NCBI RefSeq assembly: GCF_946187725.1 | Contig: NZ_CAMHSK010000014.1 | Span: 1 to 64,000 of the forward strand | DNA: 64,000 nt | Direction: 5' to 3' | From: an uncultured Treponema sp. | GTDB lineage: Bacteria > Spirochaetota > Spirochaetia > Treponematales > Treponemataceae | Shown here: in pieces, positions 26,701-34,845 of the stretch | Layout of the letters: each line of letters opens with the position of its first letter | Numbering within the stretch: the first letter of the stretch is position 1 | Translations under genes and position numbers: made by a program | The notes under the pieces: model-generated | The model's database searches: none | Told to the model about the DNA's origin: nothing | What the model saw: only the letters and a program-made list of their open reading frames with translations

Positions 26701-26798
26701 GCGACTTCAGCCCAGGGCTTTTTGTCTGCGAATGCACCAGTCATTGCTGCAAATGAAATTGTTGCGGCACACAAAAGTTTGAAGAGCGATTTTTTCAT
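23751..26798 (-). CDS. secreted multidomain pectate lyase, family PL9
   Basis: A 1015-residue exported enzyme. A signal peptide ends near residue 24 (TGAFA). Two beta-sandwich regions resembling fibronectin type III repeats follow (about 30-215), then a LamG/DUF1349-like region (about 215-470) and a short linker. From about residue 605 a right-handed parallel beta-helix begins (ISQ-type VSQKGTIFGAGTKDDPID). NADGFASK near 769 and HHNVDDGWD carry the catalytic lysine and calcium aspartates known from Pel9A-type enzymes. It cleaves polygalacturonate by beta-elimination. GGAG precedes the ATG. A terminator separates it from the upstream small secreted gene. Confidence 0.9.
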   Translation of the reverse strand: MKKSLFKLLCAATISFAAMTGAFADKKPWAEVAAPSITKVEQTGANEITVSFNSLTSNDGADKGFVSMKGDTGSSKNLVYGKTRKEAKSVSFEVTKSGNYTFVVYAERSSESVKHESAPATFKYVLPLVKSAVLVRNLGEGKMLVTWTDVPEADGYVLSYTDASKKKVSLPKTKELKAEITLPVGTVSNFTVSAIRGDESLDSDSIKKTVRAEVERTWKFTEFGTSTSPKRNNYQLLDSDDLKVKLNSCTFDPKTGNIIDKGGKFETFFDGISFYYTELDPYKENFELTATVTVDYHNPMADGQEGFGLLALDRLGTDGEAMVIAYNNSAGVISRKYTTHVNGAKKEIKDGLGSRFVSGITDAIINEGDAAISQKALSVSKAFSYDQSSDAIKTGDVYRITLKKDNTGYHAIYKKAIASEDSVEEFIMYDNENEKLVQLDKEHIYVGFAVARGCNATFSDVDFKVTDPKKDPAAIPEPPTLVPLTTLIDCPSTWYNAKYPFVFTANAQGTIHIEDNNGKVYVKADKVKANEDYKKVLKLKLDGGRGITDFIVTFDPEDGWRPSPKEVIAQFNSDINVNDYEENYKSVTYMHSVAVVPFSGKELHVSQKGTIFGAGTKDDPIDLDSAIKYAKPGQTIILAGGKYYPNENILIERGNDGTKKARKTLKSEDPNNRAIIDFAGSKASVSAFQLYGSYWTIENIDITGTPDDCKAIQIAGNYNEIRMVDTYLNGDTGIQISGRASEPPSKWPSHNLIYGCESFGNADPAQNNADGFASKLTSGEGNVFRNCVAHHNVDDGWDLYAKIETGPIGAVILENCIAYNNGRKIDNTGKGDGNGFKLGGDGIAVTHRIINSVSFNNDLNGITTNSNPALIVENCTIYGNKDTNLNLYGKGDGKQYPRTVQAKGVLSVAGTGMDKFDESKAPDLKKRLASEDNYFYNGAEAVNSTGAKLQKDSFVSVDFEGISNGLKEDGKTFNRLPRSADGVFDLGDLFKLTDKVPAGVGADYNYLVRGKGKKK

Positions 26799-26829
26799 TC
26801 TTAATCTCCTGTCTAAAAAATTATAAAAA

Positions 26830-26852
26830 AGGCAGACTTTTTTAGTCTGCCT
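26830..26852 (-). terminator. intergenic terminator before the PL9 gene
   Basis: AGGCAGACT/AGTCTGCCT stem, 5-6 base loop, then a T run on the minus strand. It ends the small secreted gene and may let a fraction of transcripts continue into the PL9 gene. Confidence 0.85.
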
Positions 26853-26883
26853 CTCACCTTATCCTGAAATTGAACAGATAAAA

Positions 26884-27387
26884 TTATTTTGTGATTTCGA
26901 TTTTGTAGATGTACATTCCGCCTGAAGTGCTGAATACAGCGTAAGTACCTGCAACGGCAGCTTTTGCTGAATCAACATAAGCAGGACCTTCTTTCATTGA
27001 TGTAACTGCAAAAACCGCAATTTCTTCGTTTGTGTCAAGATTTACGAGATGAAGCGGTCGAGAGCCTGAGCCTGAGTTGTTTGCGATGATTTTAATTGTT
27101 TCGCCTGCTTTTACAGGGAAAGTGATGAGACGCTCGCGTTTTGCAGCGTTTCCTGAACCTTTTGTAGAAATTGCCTGAGTGAATGTGTCATCGCCGACAG
27201 CTTTTGGATCAACTGTTTTGACCTCCATGGCTTTTTCGACAGATGCAACGAGAACGAATCCGTCTTCTTCCTGTTTTACTTCAGTAATTGAAGCTTTTTC
27301 GAGGTCATTTGCGCAGATGTAACCTTCTGCAAAAACAGAAGCACCAAACAAGAGTGTTGCAGCAATAGCAGCCATAATCTTCTTCAT
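26884..27387 (-). CDS. small secreted protein, pectate-lyase-accessory-like
   Basis: A 167-residue exported protein with signal peptide ending ASVFA (residue 20). The rest is beta-rich; the blocks RERLITFPVKAGETIKI and YAVFSTSGGMYIYKIEI resemble the C-terminal carbohydrate-binding-like domain attached to some pectate lyases. Here that domain stands alone, which could be a diffusible pectin-binding helper or a surface factor. GGAGG lies 4 bases before the ATG. It is directly upstream of the PL9 gene with a terminator between them. Function is inferred and uncertain. Confidence 0.8.
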   Translation of the reverse strand: MKKIMAAIAATLLFGASVFAEGYICANDLEKASITEVKQEEDGFVLVASVEKAMEVKTVDPKAVGDDTFTQAISTKGSGNAAKRERLITFPVKAGETIKIIANNSGSGSRPLHLVNLDTNEEIAVFAVTSMKEGPAYVDSAKAAVAGTYAVFSTSGGMYIYKIEITK

Positions 27388-27591
27388 AATATTTCCTCCA
27401 AAGATTGTCTTTTAAAAATAAGAACAGACTTTTTTTGTTAATGTTACAAGCAGAAGTCGCTTGCATGCTAAGTATAATCTGACTTAAAAATAAAAAACAT
27501 ACTAGTATTTTCAAAATTCCGATATTTGCCATGTCCGTAAAATTCATAATGGAGAGCAGTGCGTTCACGGAGTTAACTTCCCTAGTTTTTC

Positions 27592-27620
27592 TTGTTTTTT
27601 ACCTATTAATTCGGTATAAT
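27592..27620 (+). promoter_or_regulatory. promoter of the DUF2156 gene, near-leaderless
   Basis: TTGTTT (27592-27597), 17 bases, TATAAT (27615-27620), ending 13 bases before the ATG at 27634. No Shine-Dalgarno sequence. Confidence 0.65.
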
Positions 27621-27633
27621 TTGGCACAACTTG

Positions 27634-28608
27634 ATGGACTGGTCGATTCTTTCGCTTCATGATTTTCATTTTCTCAAGGATTGTCTGCTTTGCTCTGACC
27701 TGGAAGGAAGCGACACTTCACTTGTAAACATTTTTCTTCTTCAAAAAAAATATGACATCAAAACTGCGGTTCACAAGGGCTTTTTATTCAGATATTACAC
27801 TGGAAAAGAAAATCGCACCGGCTATGGCTTTCCCCTGCGGCTCTGTCCCGAAAAGCTCGGCAATTCCGAAAATCCTTTTTCTTTAAAAGACGCAATTTCT
27901 TCAATTATACACGATTCTGAAGCAAGCGGCCGTAAACTCAAATTCTGCCTTTTGACCGAAAATCAAAAAAATCAGCTTGAAGACTGTTTCAGAAGTGATT
28001 TCCCGGAAATAAAGCTTGAATGGCAGACAAACCGCGATGATTGCGATTACCTCTATGAGCGTGAAAAACTTGCGGCTCTGCACGGAAAAACCTACCATAA
28101 AAAAAAGAATCATGTGTCACGCTTTTTGAGGAATTATGATGGAAACTGGGAATTCCGTTCGCTGAATTTGTGTGCAATCGCCAGCGACATGATTTTTGTT
28201 GCACAGAAATGGCTTGAAGAACGATTTGCCGCTTGTGAAGCCGGTGAAATCACAATCACTGATGATGAAAGAAGGGCACTGATTTTAGAACATGATATGA
28301 TAAAAACCGCCCTTGAAAACAAAGATGATTTTGCGCTTGACGGCGGGGTTTTGTATACAAACGGAAAGCCCGTGGCAATGACGCTTGCATCACGCCTTTC
28401 TGAGAGGATTCTTGATGTTCATTTTGAAAAATGCCTTTCCGAAGCCGCCGCTGCCGGAGCTTACGCCGCAATAAACTGGTGTTTTGCAAATTCATGTGAT
28501 TCTTATGAAATTTTGAACCGTGAAGAAGACATGGGAGTCGAAGGACTTCGAAAAGCAAAGTTGAGCTATCATCCGCAAAAACTTCTTGAAAAATACTATT
28601 CTGTGTAA
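27634..28608 (+). CDS. DUF2156 / LPG_synthase C-terminal-like protein
   Basis: A 324-residue soluble protein with the double-GNAT fold of the aminoacyl-transfer domain found at the C-terminus of phosphatidylglycerol lysyltransferase. Recognisable blocks are LHGKTYHKKKNHVSRFLRNY near residue 150 and EILNREEDMGVEGLRKAK near the end. Without the membrane half it probably acts on a soluble substrate; homologues are common in anaerobes but not characterised. The adjacent YkgJ-type gene starts 12 bases later, and the pair may function together. Confidence 0.85.
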   Translation: MDWSILSLHDFHFLKDCLLCSDLEGSDTSLVNIFLLQKKYDIKTAVHKGFLFRYYTGKENRTGYGFPLRLCPEKLGNSENPFSLKDAISSIIHDSEASGRKLKFCLLTENQKNQLEDCFRSDFPEIKLEWQTNRDDCDYLYEREKLAALHGKTYHKKKNHVSRFLRNYDGNWEFRSLNLCAIASDMIFVAQKWLEERFAACEAGEITITDDERRALILEHDMIKTALENKDDFALDGGVLYTNGKPVAMTLASRLSERILDVHFEKCLSEAAAAGAYAAINWCFANSCDSYEILNREEDMGVEGLRKAKLSYHPQKLLEKYYSV

Positions 28609-28620
28609 GTTGAGAAAATT

Positions 28621-29103
28621 ATGCTGAAATCAATTCTATCTTCTGAAGATTGTGCTGCCTGTAAATTCTGCTGCTCGTTCAGGCGGAAGAGCCTTTGGGA
28701 AACCCCAGTTTTTGACAAGAAAAATAAAGAAAAACTCGAAAAAAAATATCCTGATGCCGTATTCAAAAAATCAGGTTCATCTGGATTTACAGTTGATTTG
28801 ATTCATCTTTACAAAACCGATGATGAAGAAGAGGAAGCCGCATGCCCGTTTTTAGGAAAAAATGGCTGTCTTCTTGAATCCGATGAAAAACCCTTCGACT
28901 GCTCAATCTGGCCGCTTCGTGCCTGTAAAATTGACGGACAAATCAAAGTCATGCTCGAAAACACCTGCCCCGCAGTCAGCAAAGTTCCGCTTGAAAAAGT
29001 CCGGGAACTCGTTGACTCAGGCTTAGGCGCAAAAATAATCTCCTATGCAGAAAAAAATCCAGATTCAATCAAACCGGTTCTGCCAGGATTTGTGGTGTTT
29101 TAG
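28621..29103 (+). CDS. YkgJ-family cysteine-cluster protein
   Basis: A 160-residue protein with the N-terminal CxxCxxCC pattern (C11, C14, C17, C18), then CPFLGKNGCLL, FDCSIWPLRAC and a late ENTCP, all typical of the YkgJ group that is thought to bind zinc or Fe-S. It is cotranscribed with the DUF2156 gene. Role unknown. Confidence 0.85.
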   Translation: MLKSILSSEDCAACKFCCSFRRKSLWETPVFDKKNKEKLEKKYPDAVFKKSGSSGFTVDLIHLYKTDDEEEEAACPFLGKNGCLLESDEKPFDCSIWPLRACKIDGQIKVMLENTCPAVSKVPLEKVRELVDSGLGAKIISYAEKNPDSIKPVLPGFVVF

Positions 29104-29155
29104 GAGAAATACAGACAGAAGATAGAGTGCTATTGAAATAAACTCTATATTAGAT

Positions 29156-29452
29156 TTATTTTTTGCTTTTCTTTGTATCAAAAATATTCGTATGTGAACT
29201 TATGCGATACAGGGTGAGAATCAGAAGTTTTCCTTCTTCACCTTTTTTGTAGACCAGAAGCAAGTCTGGGCGAATATGACATTCTCGGTAGCCGATATAA
29301 TTTCCATGCAAATCGTGGTCGCGATATTTAGATTCGAGAGGTTCGTCTACTTGAAGTTTATCTACAACCGTTTTGACATCAAGCTTTTCTTGCTGATTCA
29401 ATTTTTTAAGATCTGTCTTAAACTTGCTTGACGCTCGAACTTCACGCCTCAT
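29156..29452 (-). CDS. YafQ-family toxin
   Basis: A 98-residue RelE-superfamily toxin expected to cut mRNA on the ribosome. It starts MRREVRASSKFKTDLKKL, and has the typical HDLHGNYIGYRECHIRPDLLLVYK stretch, with His and Tyr residues in the positions of the YafQ active site, and a C-terminal LTLYRISSHTNIF. It overlaps the antitoxin gene by 11 bases. Longer in-frame extensions pass through the antitoxin and are not likely. Confidence 0.88.
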   Translation of the reverse strand: MRREVRASSKFKTDLKKLNQQEKLDVKTVVDKLQVDEPLESKYRDHDLHGNYIGYRECHIRPDLLLVYKKGEEGKLLILTLYRISSHTNIFDTKKSKK

Positions 29453-29693
29453 TGCCAATCTCCGCAAGCAACTCATCAAAAGAGTTATAAGAGCTGTATT
29501 CCCCACGCTCAACCTGCGCAATAGCTTCATCAAGACCGTTTCGTGCCTGTTCATCGCCCTCAAAACCATCTGAAACACTTTCCTCTTGTCGGCGTTTCAT
29601 CAGTTTTATGAGATATTCCATTACTGCAAGTTGTTCTGCATACGAAAGCAAATCAAGCTGGCTTTCAAAATTTCTTAATTCCATCGCTGACAT
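29442..29693 (-). CDS. antitoxin of the YafQ pair
   Basis: An 83-residue acidic protein upstream of and overlapping the toxin gene. The N-terminal ~45 residues are helical (LDLLSYAEQLAVMEYLIKLM) and the C-terminus, with GEYSSYNSFDELLAEIG, is the likely toxin-wrapping tail. The sequence does not look like canonical DinJ, so the antitoxin type is open. AGGAGG lies 9 bases before the ATG, a strong site suited to excess antitoxin. Confidence 0.82.
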   Translation of the reverse strand: MSAMELRNFESQLDLLSYAEQLAVMEYLIKLMKRRQEESVSDGFEGDEQARNGLDEAIAQVERGEYSSYNSFDELLAEIGNEA

Positions 29694-29750
29694 GATACAC
29701 CTCCTCCTGCAAGTTATTTATAGTATAACTCTTTTTGAGGATAATACAAC

Positions 29751-29993
29751 TCACCCCATCACAGCTTTTGCAAGCTGGTCAGCACAGGAAGTGCCTTTGT
29801 TTCCGCAAAGATTTCCGAGCAGCTTTGCGGAGATTTCTTCGGCTTTCATGCCTTCACAGAGACGGGCGATTGCCTTGAGATTGCCGTTGCAGCCGCCTTC
29901 AAATGAAATGTTGTGGATTCTGTTTTCGTCGTCGCGCTCAAAGTGAATGACTTTGGCACAGGTGCCTTTTGTCTGGTAAGTGAACTGTTTCAT
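29751..29993 (-). CDS. TSCPD-domain protein (TIGR03905 type)
   Basis: An 80-residue protein with KGTCAKVIHF near residue 10, ISFEGGCNGNLKAI in the middle and the ending GTSCADQLA, the signature that names the domain and also occurs at the C-terminus of some ribonucleotide reductases. Role of the stand-alone form is unknown. No Shine-Dalgarno; TATACT lies 7 bases upstream, another leaderless candidate. Confidence 0.85.
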   Translation of the reverse strand: MKQFTYQTKGTCAKVIHFERDDENRIHNISFEGGCNGNLKAIARLCEGMKAEEISAKLLGNLCGNKGTSCADQLAKAVMG

Positions 29994-30018
29994 GTGTGAG
30001 AGTATAGCAGAAAAAATC

Positions 30019-31215
30019 CTATCCCGCCAGCGCTTCTACCGGGTCCAGTTTGCTTGCTTTGATGGCGGGGCTTAGGCCGAAGAAAATTCCGACGAACACG
30101 CTGAAAATGAAGGAAATGAAGCAGGCCGAGACTTTGATTGCGTAGGGGAGTTCGGTGGATACATATTCAATTGAAAGGCTCAGTGCGATTCCGAGTGCGA
30201 TTCCTAGTGCGCCGCCTAAAAGAGTGATGCTTGCGCTTTCGACCAAAAATTGACGACAGATGGCAAATGGGCTTGCTCCCAGTGCTTTTCTAATGCCGAT
30301 TTCCTGTTTGCGTTCTGTTACGGTGACTATCATGATGTTCATGATGCCGATTCCGCCGACCAAAAGCGAGATTGCCGCGATTCCTGAAAGCATGAGCGAA
30401 AGGGTGCCCATCACGCTCTGAACCTGTTCAATCATGGTCTGCATTGAATTTACGCTCACGCTGCCTTCTGTTCCGGATTTTTCGGTCATGTAAGAATTTA
30501 TGTCCGTTACGAGCTGAGAGCAATTGCTTGTGTCGGTTGCCTGAACCATGATTGTGTCCGCTGTGGGATTCGGCTTGATTTTTTTTGAGTAAAATCCGCG
30601 CGGAATGTAGATGCCTGTTGTGGTGGATTCCATTCCCGCTGATTGTTCTTTAAGCACTCCGACGACCGTAAATGCAAACGGCACTTTCGAGGCTGTGACA
30701 ATCACGCCCTTGCCAACGGCATTTCCGTCCGGGAAAAGAGAAGATGCGACTTCGCTTCCGATAATCATTTTCTGGCTGCCCGCAACATCATCCGTCACGG
30801 TGAAATAGCTTCCTGTGTCGAGTTCGAGGCTGTACATTTCAAGGTATCCCGGTTCAATCGCCGTTGCATTTGAAGAAACGGTGGTCTCGCCGTATGAAAC
30901 TGAAAAACTCACGGAATTTTTGTACCAGATTTTTTTAATGTTCTTAACGCTGTCGAACATGTCTTTGCGCAGGGATTCGTCAAATTTTACGGTCACGGCA
31001 TCGCGGTTTCGTCTCATCCAGCCGCCCGAACTCACGCTCACCAAATCCAGTCCCGAAGAGCCGAACTGATTCTGAATCTGCTTCGTGGAACTGGCACCAA
31101 TGCTGGTAATGATGATAACGCTTGCCACACCGATAATCACGCCCAGCAAAGAAAGCACCGTGCGTGTCTTCGACCGAGAGAAATTGCGAAGCGAGTCGAT
31201 AAAATCTTCTAACAT
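30019..31215 (-). CDS. MacB/FtsX-type ABC transporter permease
   Basis: A 398-residue permease with one membrane segment at the N-terminus (VLSLLGVIIGVASVIIITSI), a periplasmic MacB core of ~200 residues, and three C-terminal segments after GGIGIMNIMIVTVTERKQEI. MacB-type permeases drive tripartite export of peptides, macrolides or lipoproteins. It overlaps the end of the ATPase gene by 7 bases and lies in a cluster tolC-like, adaptor, ATPase, permease. Substrate unknown. Confidence 0.92.
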   Translation of the reverse strand: MLEDFIDSLRNFSRSKTRTVLSLLGVIIGVASVIIITSIGASSTKQIQNQFGSSGLDLVSVSSGGWMRRNRDAVTVKFDESLRKDMFDSVKNIKKIWYKNSVSFSVSYGETTVSSNATAIEPGYLEMYSLELDTGSYFTVTDDVAGSQKMIIGSEVASSLFPDGNAVGKGVIVTASKVPFAFTVVGVLKEQSAGMESTTTGIYIPRGFYSKKIKPNPTADTIMVQATDTSNCSQLVTDINSYMTEKSGTEGSVSVNSMQTMIEQVQSVMGTLSLMLSGIAAISLLVGGIGIMNIMIVTVTERKQEIGIRKALGASPFAICRQFLVESASITLLGGALGIALGIALSLSIEYVSTELPYAIKVSACFISFIFSVFVGIFFGLSPAIKASKLDPVEALAG

Positions 31216-31895
31216 ATCTTGTCTTCCTGAATTTGACCGTCCAGAATGCGGATGCAGCGTTTGGTGCTGGCACCGATTCCTGGGTCGTGGGTGACGATTA
31301 CGATTGTCGTTCCTGTGCTGTTGATTTCGCCGAAGAGTTCCAGAACTGCTTTGCCGGTCGATGAGTCAAGTGCACCGGTCGGCTCGTCTGCCAGAATTAT
31401 TGCCGGTTTTGTGACTGTAGCCCGCGCGATTGCAACTCGCTGCTTTTGACCGCCAGAAAGCTCGTTCGGAAGGTGATTGATTCTGTCGCTAAGACCAACT
31501 TTTTCAAGGGCTTCAAGTGCCATGTCGCGACGGAGAATGCGCTCAATTCCCTGATAGCGCAACGGAACCATTACATTTTCAAGCACGGTCATTGTGGGCA
31601 AAAGATGGTACTGCTGAAAGACAAAACCGATTGTCTTGTTACGAAGCTCGGCAAGTTCTTTTTCTGTCATTTTTGCCGTTTCCCTGCCACCGATTTTAAC
31701 GATTCCGCTCGTGGGCCGGTCGAGGCAGCCAATCATGTTCATGCAGGTGGATTTGCCTGAGCCGGAAGGACCCATGATAGACATGAATTCCCCTTGCTCC
31801 ACGGAAAAAGAAATCCCGCGCAAAGCATGAACTTCTTGTTCACCCATCGAGTAAATCTTTCGTACATTATCCATCAAAATGACTGGCTCAGACAT
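31209..31895 (-). CDS. ABC transporter ATP-binding protein, MacB/LolD type
   Basis: A 228-residue ATPase with Walker A GPSGSGKST, the signature LSGGQKQRVAIARA, Walker B IILADEPTGALD and the switch IVTHD. The ATG at 31895 has CGGAG 5 bases upstream. It powers the permease encoded downstream. Confidence 0.93.
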   Translation of the reverse strand: MSEPVILMDNVRKIYSMGEQEVHALRGISFSVEQGEFMSIMGPSGSGKSTCMNMIGCLDRPTSGIVKIGGRETAKMTEKELAELRNKTIGFVFQQYHLLPTMTVLENVMVPLRYQGIERILRRDMALEALEKVGLSDRINHLPNELSGGQKQRVAIARATVTKPAIILADEPTGALDSSTGKAVLELFGEINSTGTTIVIVTHDPGIGASTKRCIRILDGQIQEDKIC

Positions 31896-31914
31896 AAAAT
31901 CTCCGAAAAACAAT

Positions 31915-32004
31915 GCGTCAGGGGGTGTAGCATCTTTAGTTGCCGCTTGCGGCAATGAGCGTTAGCGAAGTGCGAAACACCCGACCCGCGAAGCGGGGGA
32001 CGCC
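31915..32004 (+). repeat. structured repeat family B, copy 1
   Basis: Contains TTGCCGC/GCGGCAA, the constant word GAGCGTTAGCGAAG, and CCCGC/GCGGG, closed by GCGT/ACGC ends. The copy at 50580-50672 keeps the constant word but changes both stems in a paired way. It splits the efflux cluster between the adaptor and ATPase genes. Confidence 0.75.
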
Positions 32005-32037
32005 CAAACTTTCCACTCTCAACTTTCCGTTTTCCAC

Positions 32038-33099
32038 TTAAAACGGTGGTGGCCCCATCATTCCGCCCTGAGGCTGATTCTTGTTGTTTTTGCTGGTTTT
32101 TTGACCTTTTTTGCTGATGCTCATTCGGCCGCTCTTTGAAGAATCACTCTGGGCTTTGAGCATTTCGCCGCCGGAAAGACCGCTGATTACATTTACATAT
32201 TCAAGACCGTAAGGCTCGACTGTGACGCTGACTTTTGTCGTTTTTCCGTCACGGCCGATGATTTCTGCAAAAGCGCCGTCTTTTTCGCGCCCGATTGCAT
32301 ATCGCTCAACGACAAGTTTTGCTTCTGGTTCAGTAATCTGGATTTTGCCGGTAAAACTGAAATTCGGAAGCACGCCGGCCGGAACATTATCGATTCGAAC
32401 CTTTGCCTTTACGATTGTTGCTCCACGGCTCGTAACTTCGCCAATCGCGGGGTAGGAGACAAGATAGCCTTCAACAGTGCCATTGTAAGCCGGGAAGGTA
32501 AAATCAACTTTTTGACCGACCTGGAGCTTTGAAACATCGGTTTCGGCAATTTCAACATCGGCGGTAAGATAGCTTGTATCAACGAGCGTGCCGATTGAAT
32601 CTTTTGCTTCAAGATAGTCGCCCGGATCTACATCGAGGCTGGCGATGATTCCGTCAAAAGTCGCGACGATTTTGCGGTTTTCGATTTTTCGCACAAGGGA
32701 AGTTCGCTGCGTTTCCATGAGCTTGAGTTTGCCGGCCGTCTGATTCTGGCGTGCCACGGAAATTTCATAATCAAGGTTCGCAAGATTGTACTGCTGCTCG
32801 GTGTCGTCAAGCTGAACGATTAAATCACCCGCTTTAACATGGTCGCCTTCTTTTTTATAAACACCCACGACCGTTCCGTCATTCAAGGATTTGAGCGTCT
32901 GGGATTTTGCCGCCGCTACGGTTCCGGCAATTTCTATCGCGTTTTCATAAGTTTCTTTTCGGACACGATAAACTGTCTGCGCTGAAGCCGCCGATTTTTC
33001 CATTGCGTGTCGTGAAACTTTAAGAATCGTAATCAGCACTATAAGCGCAATCACCACGCCGAGAATTATTTTCTGTTTTTTAGTTAATTTTACTTTCAT
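32038..33099 (-). CDS. HlyD/MacA-like membrane fusion protein
   Basis: A 353-residue periplasmic adaptor anchored by an N-terminal segment (IILGVVIALIVLITIL). Lipoyl halves are seen at DGTVVGVYKKEGDHVKAGD and FDGIIASLDVDPGDYL, flanking an unusually short helical hairpin of ~35 residues, then the beta-barrel domain. The C-terminus is basic and ends GGMMGPPPF. The ATG at 33099 follows the TolC-like stop by 10 bases with GAG upstream. It should link the MacB-like permease to the outer membrane factor. Confidence 0.9.
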   Translation of the reverse strand: MKVKLTKKQKIILGVVIALIVLITILKVSRHAMEKSAASAQTVYRVRKETYENAIEIAGTVAAAKSQTLKSLNDGTVVGVYKKEGDHVKAGDLIVQLDDTEQQYNLANLDYEISVARQNQTAGKLKLMETQRTSLVRKIENRKIVATFDGIIASLDVDPGDYLEAKDSIGTLVDTSYLTADVEIAETDVSKLQVGQKVDFTFPAYNGTVEGYLVSYPAIGEVTSRGATIVKAKVRIDNVPAGVLPNFSFTGKIQITEPEAKLVVERYAIGREKDGAFAEIIGRDGKTTKVSVTVEPYGLEYVNVISGLSGGEMLKAQSDSSKSGRMSISKKGQKTSKNNKNQPQGGMMGPPPF

Positions 33100-33109
33100 C
33101 TTCTTGCTC

Positions 33110-34660
33110 TCAATTTTCAACTTTTCGTTTAGTGGTTCCAGATTCCCTCACAAACATCAGTTTCACATTATTATTATAGATGATTTTTTCAATCGAATTA
33201 ATCAGTTTGTTCATCTGCGCTTTGTCACGGCTGTTTGCGGCATCAAGATAATCACTTTCGGTTACGCTGCCTGCCTTGAGCCAGTTGTCCATGTCGTATT
33301 CGAGCTGAGAGTACATGTCATATTCTTCGGCATAAGATTTTTCTGACCACTGCAAGTCGCCCCGTTCAGAAAGCTTGTCGATAACCGCCGTTTCGTAATC
33401 ATCTTCGGCACTTTTAATTGCTATCTCATTAATTTGTGAATCAAGCTCGCCCTGCTTTTTATCGATTTTGGCAAGCCTGAATGTGTTGGGATTGAGAGTG
33501 AGCGAAAAGGTGTAAACAGGTGATTTTGAATTTTGCCCGGAACTTGTACCATTTAATGGAAAGAGATTGTTGCTTGTGGGAACAGAAACACCCGCACTTG
33601 CCGTGATTCCGTGCCAGTCAAAAGTAATTCCGCCGTCAACCGTATCATATTTTGAACTTGATTCATTGAAGGTGTAACCCGCATAGGCTCCAAGTTCGAG
33701 CGAATAGTCTGATTTTTGCTTTAACTCACCGATGTATTTTGACCAAACGGCACTCTCTGTTTCTTTATAGTTTTCGGCCTTGTAAGAAAGCGCGTCTTCC
33801 ATTTCGACAGCAGGAATTTCCTGTGGCAAAAAGGCCATTACCTTCTCGAAAGCCTGTCTGCTGATTTCTTCTGCTTTTTCAATATTAAATGTCTTAGGAT
33901 CAAAAACTCGCTCGTAATCAACGCCGCATTTTACCGCAAAGACAGCTGTTTCCCTTTCAAGTTTGCGAAGTGCTTCGTTTACATTCCGGCGGTCGCTCTG
34001 ACATTGAAGGTATTTTTTTCTATATGAAGCACTTGTTTTGCTGTAACCCTGGGCTGTCAGAACTCGTAAATCCAGCTCATCATCATACAAATCATTTCGT
34101 GCTGTAAGAACCTTTGAAACATAGCTGTAAAGATTTTTTAGATTCGTGTAAAACTCGTTTTCGACCGTGAGTGCCTGATTTTGTGCTGCCCGTTCTGCTT
34201 CAATGTAAGCGCGTTCTGCTTCAAGAAGAGAGATTTTTCGTTTGAGCGGGGCTGCCGTAATAATCCCCGTTGAGAGCTTTACATTGCCGTTATCCAAAAA
34301 TGTTCCGTTTTCTTCTATATTATAATTTGATTTTTTGGTCATCGGTAAAGTGGCGGTGAGTTTTGTATCGTTCCATTCCGGGATTCCAAGCGAAGCTGAA
34401 GGGGTGAAAGTGAATTTTGTTCCATCTGAAGACGATTGGATTTTTACGGTCCCTGTCGAAAGAGTGAGTGAAATGCCGTTGTTGATTTTTGAGGCATCGT
34501 AAGAAAGCGCCTTGTTTTGAGCTGTAAGACTTGCCTTTTGAAGAGTGAGGTCGTTTTTGAGAAAGCCGAAAAGCAAGGATGGCAGATTTGATTCAGAAAT
34601 CGAATTTTGAGCCAAAAAGAGAAAGCAGAAAACCGACAGTCCTACACGAACTTTTTTCAT
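33110..34660 (-). CDS. TolC-family outer membrane efflux protein
   Basis: A 516-residue exported protein with signal peptide ending NSIS/ES near residue 23. It has long coiled-coil helices in two halves (LLEAERAYIEAERAAQNQAL; QGELDSQINEIAIKSAEDDYE) separated by beta-strand stretches, the layout of TolC-like trimers. Sequence identity to typical TolC looks low. First gene of the efflux cluster, so the order is outer membrane factor, adaptor, ATPase, permease. Confidence 0.8.
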   Translation of the reverse strand: MKKVRVGLSVFCFLFLAQNSISESNLPSLLFGFLKNDLTLQKASLTAQNKALSYDASKINNGISLTLSTGTVKIQSSSDGTKFTFTPSASLGIPEWNDTKLTATLPMTKKSNYNIEENGTFLDNGNVKLSTGIITAAPLKRKISLLEAERAYIEAERAAQNQALTVENEFYTNLKNLYSYVSKVLTARNDLYDDELDLRVLTAQGYSKTSASYRKKYLQCQSDRRNVNEALRKLERETAVFAVKCGVDYERVFDPKTFNIEKAEEISRQAFEKVMAFLPQEIPAVEMEDALSYKAENYKETESAVWSKYIGELKQKSDYSLELGAYAGYTFNESSSKYDTVDGGITFDWHGITASAGVSVPTSNNLFPLNGTSSGQNSKSPVYTFSLTLNPNTFRLAKIDKKQGELDSQINEIAIKSAEDDYETAVIDKLSERGDLQWSEKSYAEEYDMYSQLEYDMDNWLKAGSVTESDYLDAANSRDKAQMNKLINSIEKIIYNNNVKLMFVRESGTTKRKVEN

Positions 34661-34713
34661 GCCTCTATTTTAGCGAAAAAGGCTTTAGATTTCATTAATA
34701 GAAACATAATTTA

Positions 34714-34845
34714 TTGTTAGATAAGAATTTTTTCAAATATGCAATAACAGGCAATAAAATTGCTTTTGAGGAATACTTCGATGGTAATCTTCCAAGCGAA
34801 CTTGAAGCATACAAAAATAAAGAAGTTACTCTGGAACAGAAGTAA
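34714..34845 (+). pseudogene. C-terminal gene relic, about 43 codons
   Basis: An open stretch ending KEVTLEQK and TAA with coding-like composition (FEEYFDGNLPSELEAYKNK). It has no ATG and is preceded by stops, so it looks like the tail of a deleted gene. It is followed by the inverted repeat TGTCATTGC/GCAATGACA (34854-34899). The rest of 34661-34969 shows no gene. Confidence 0.35.
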
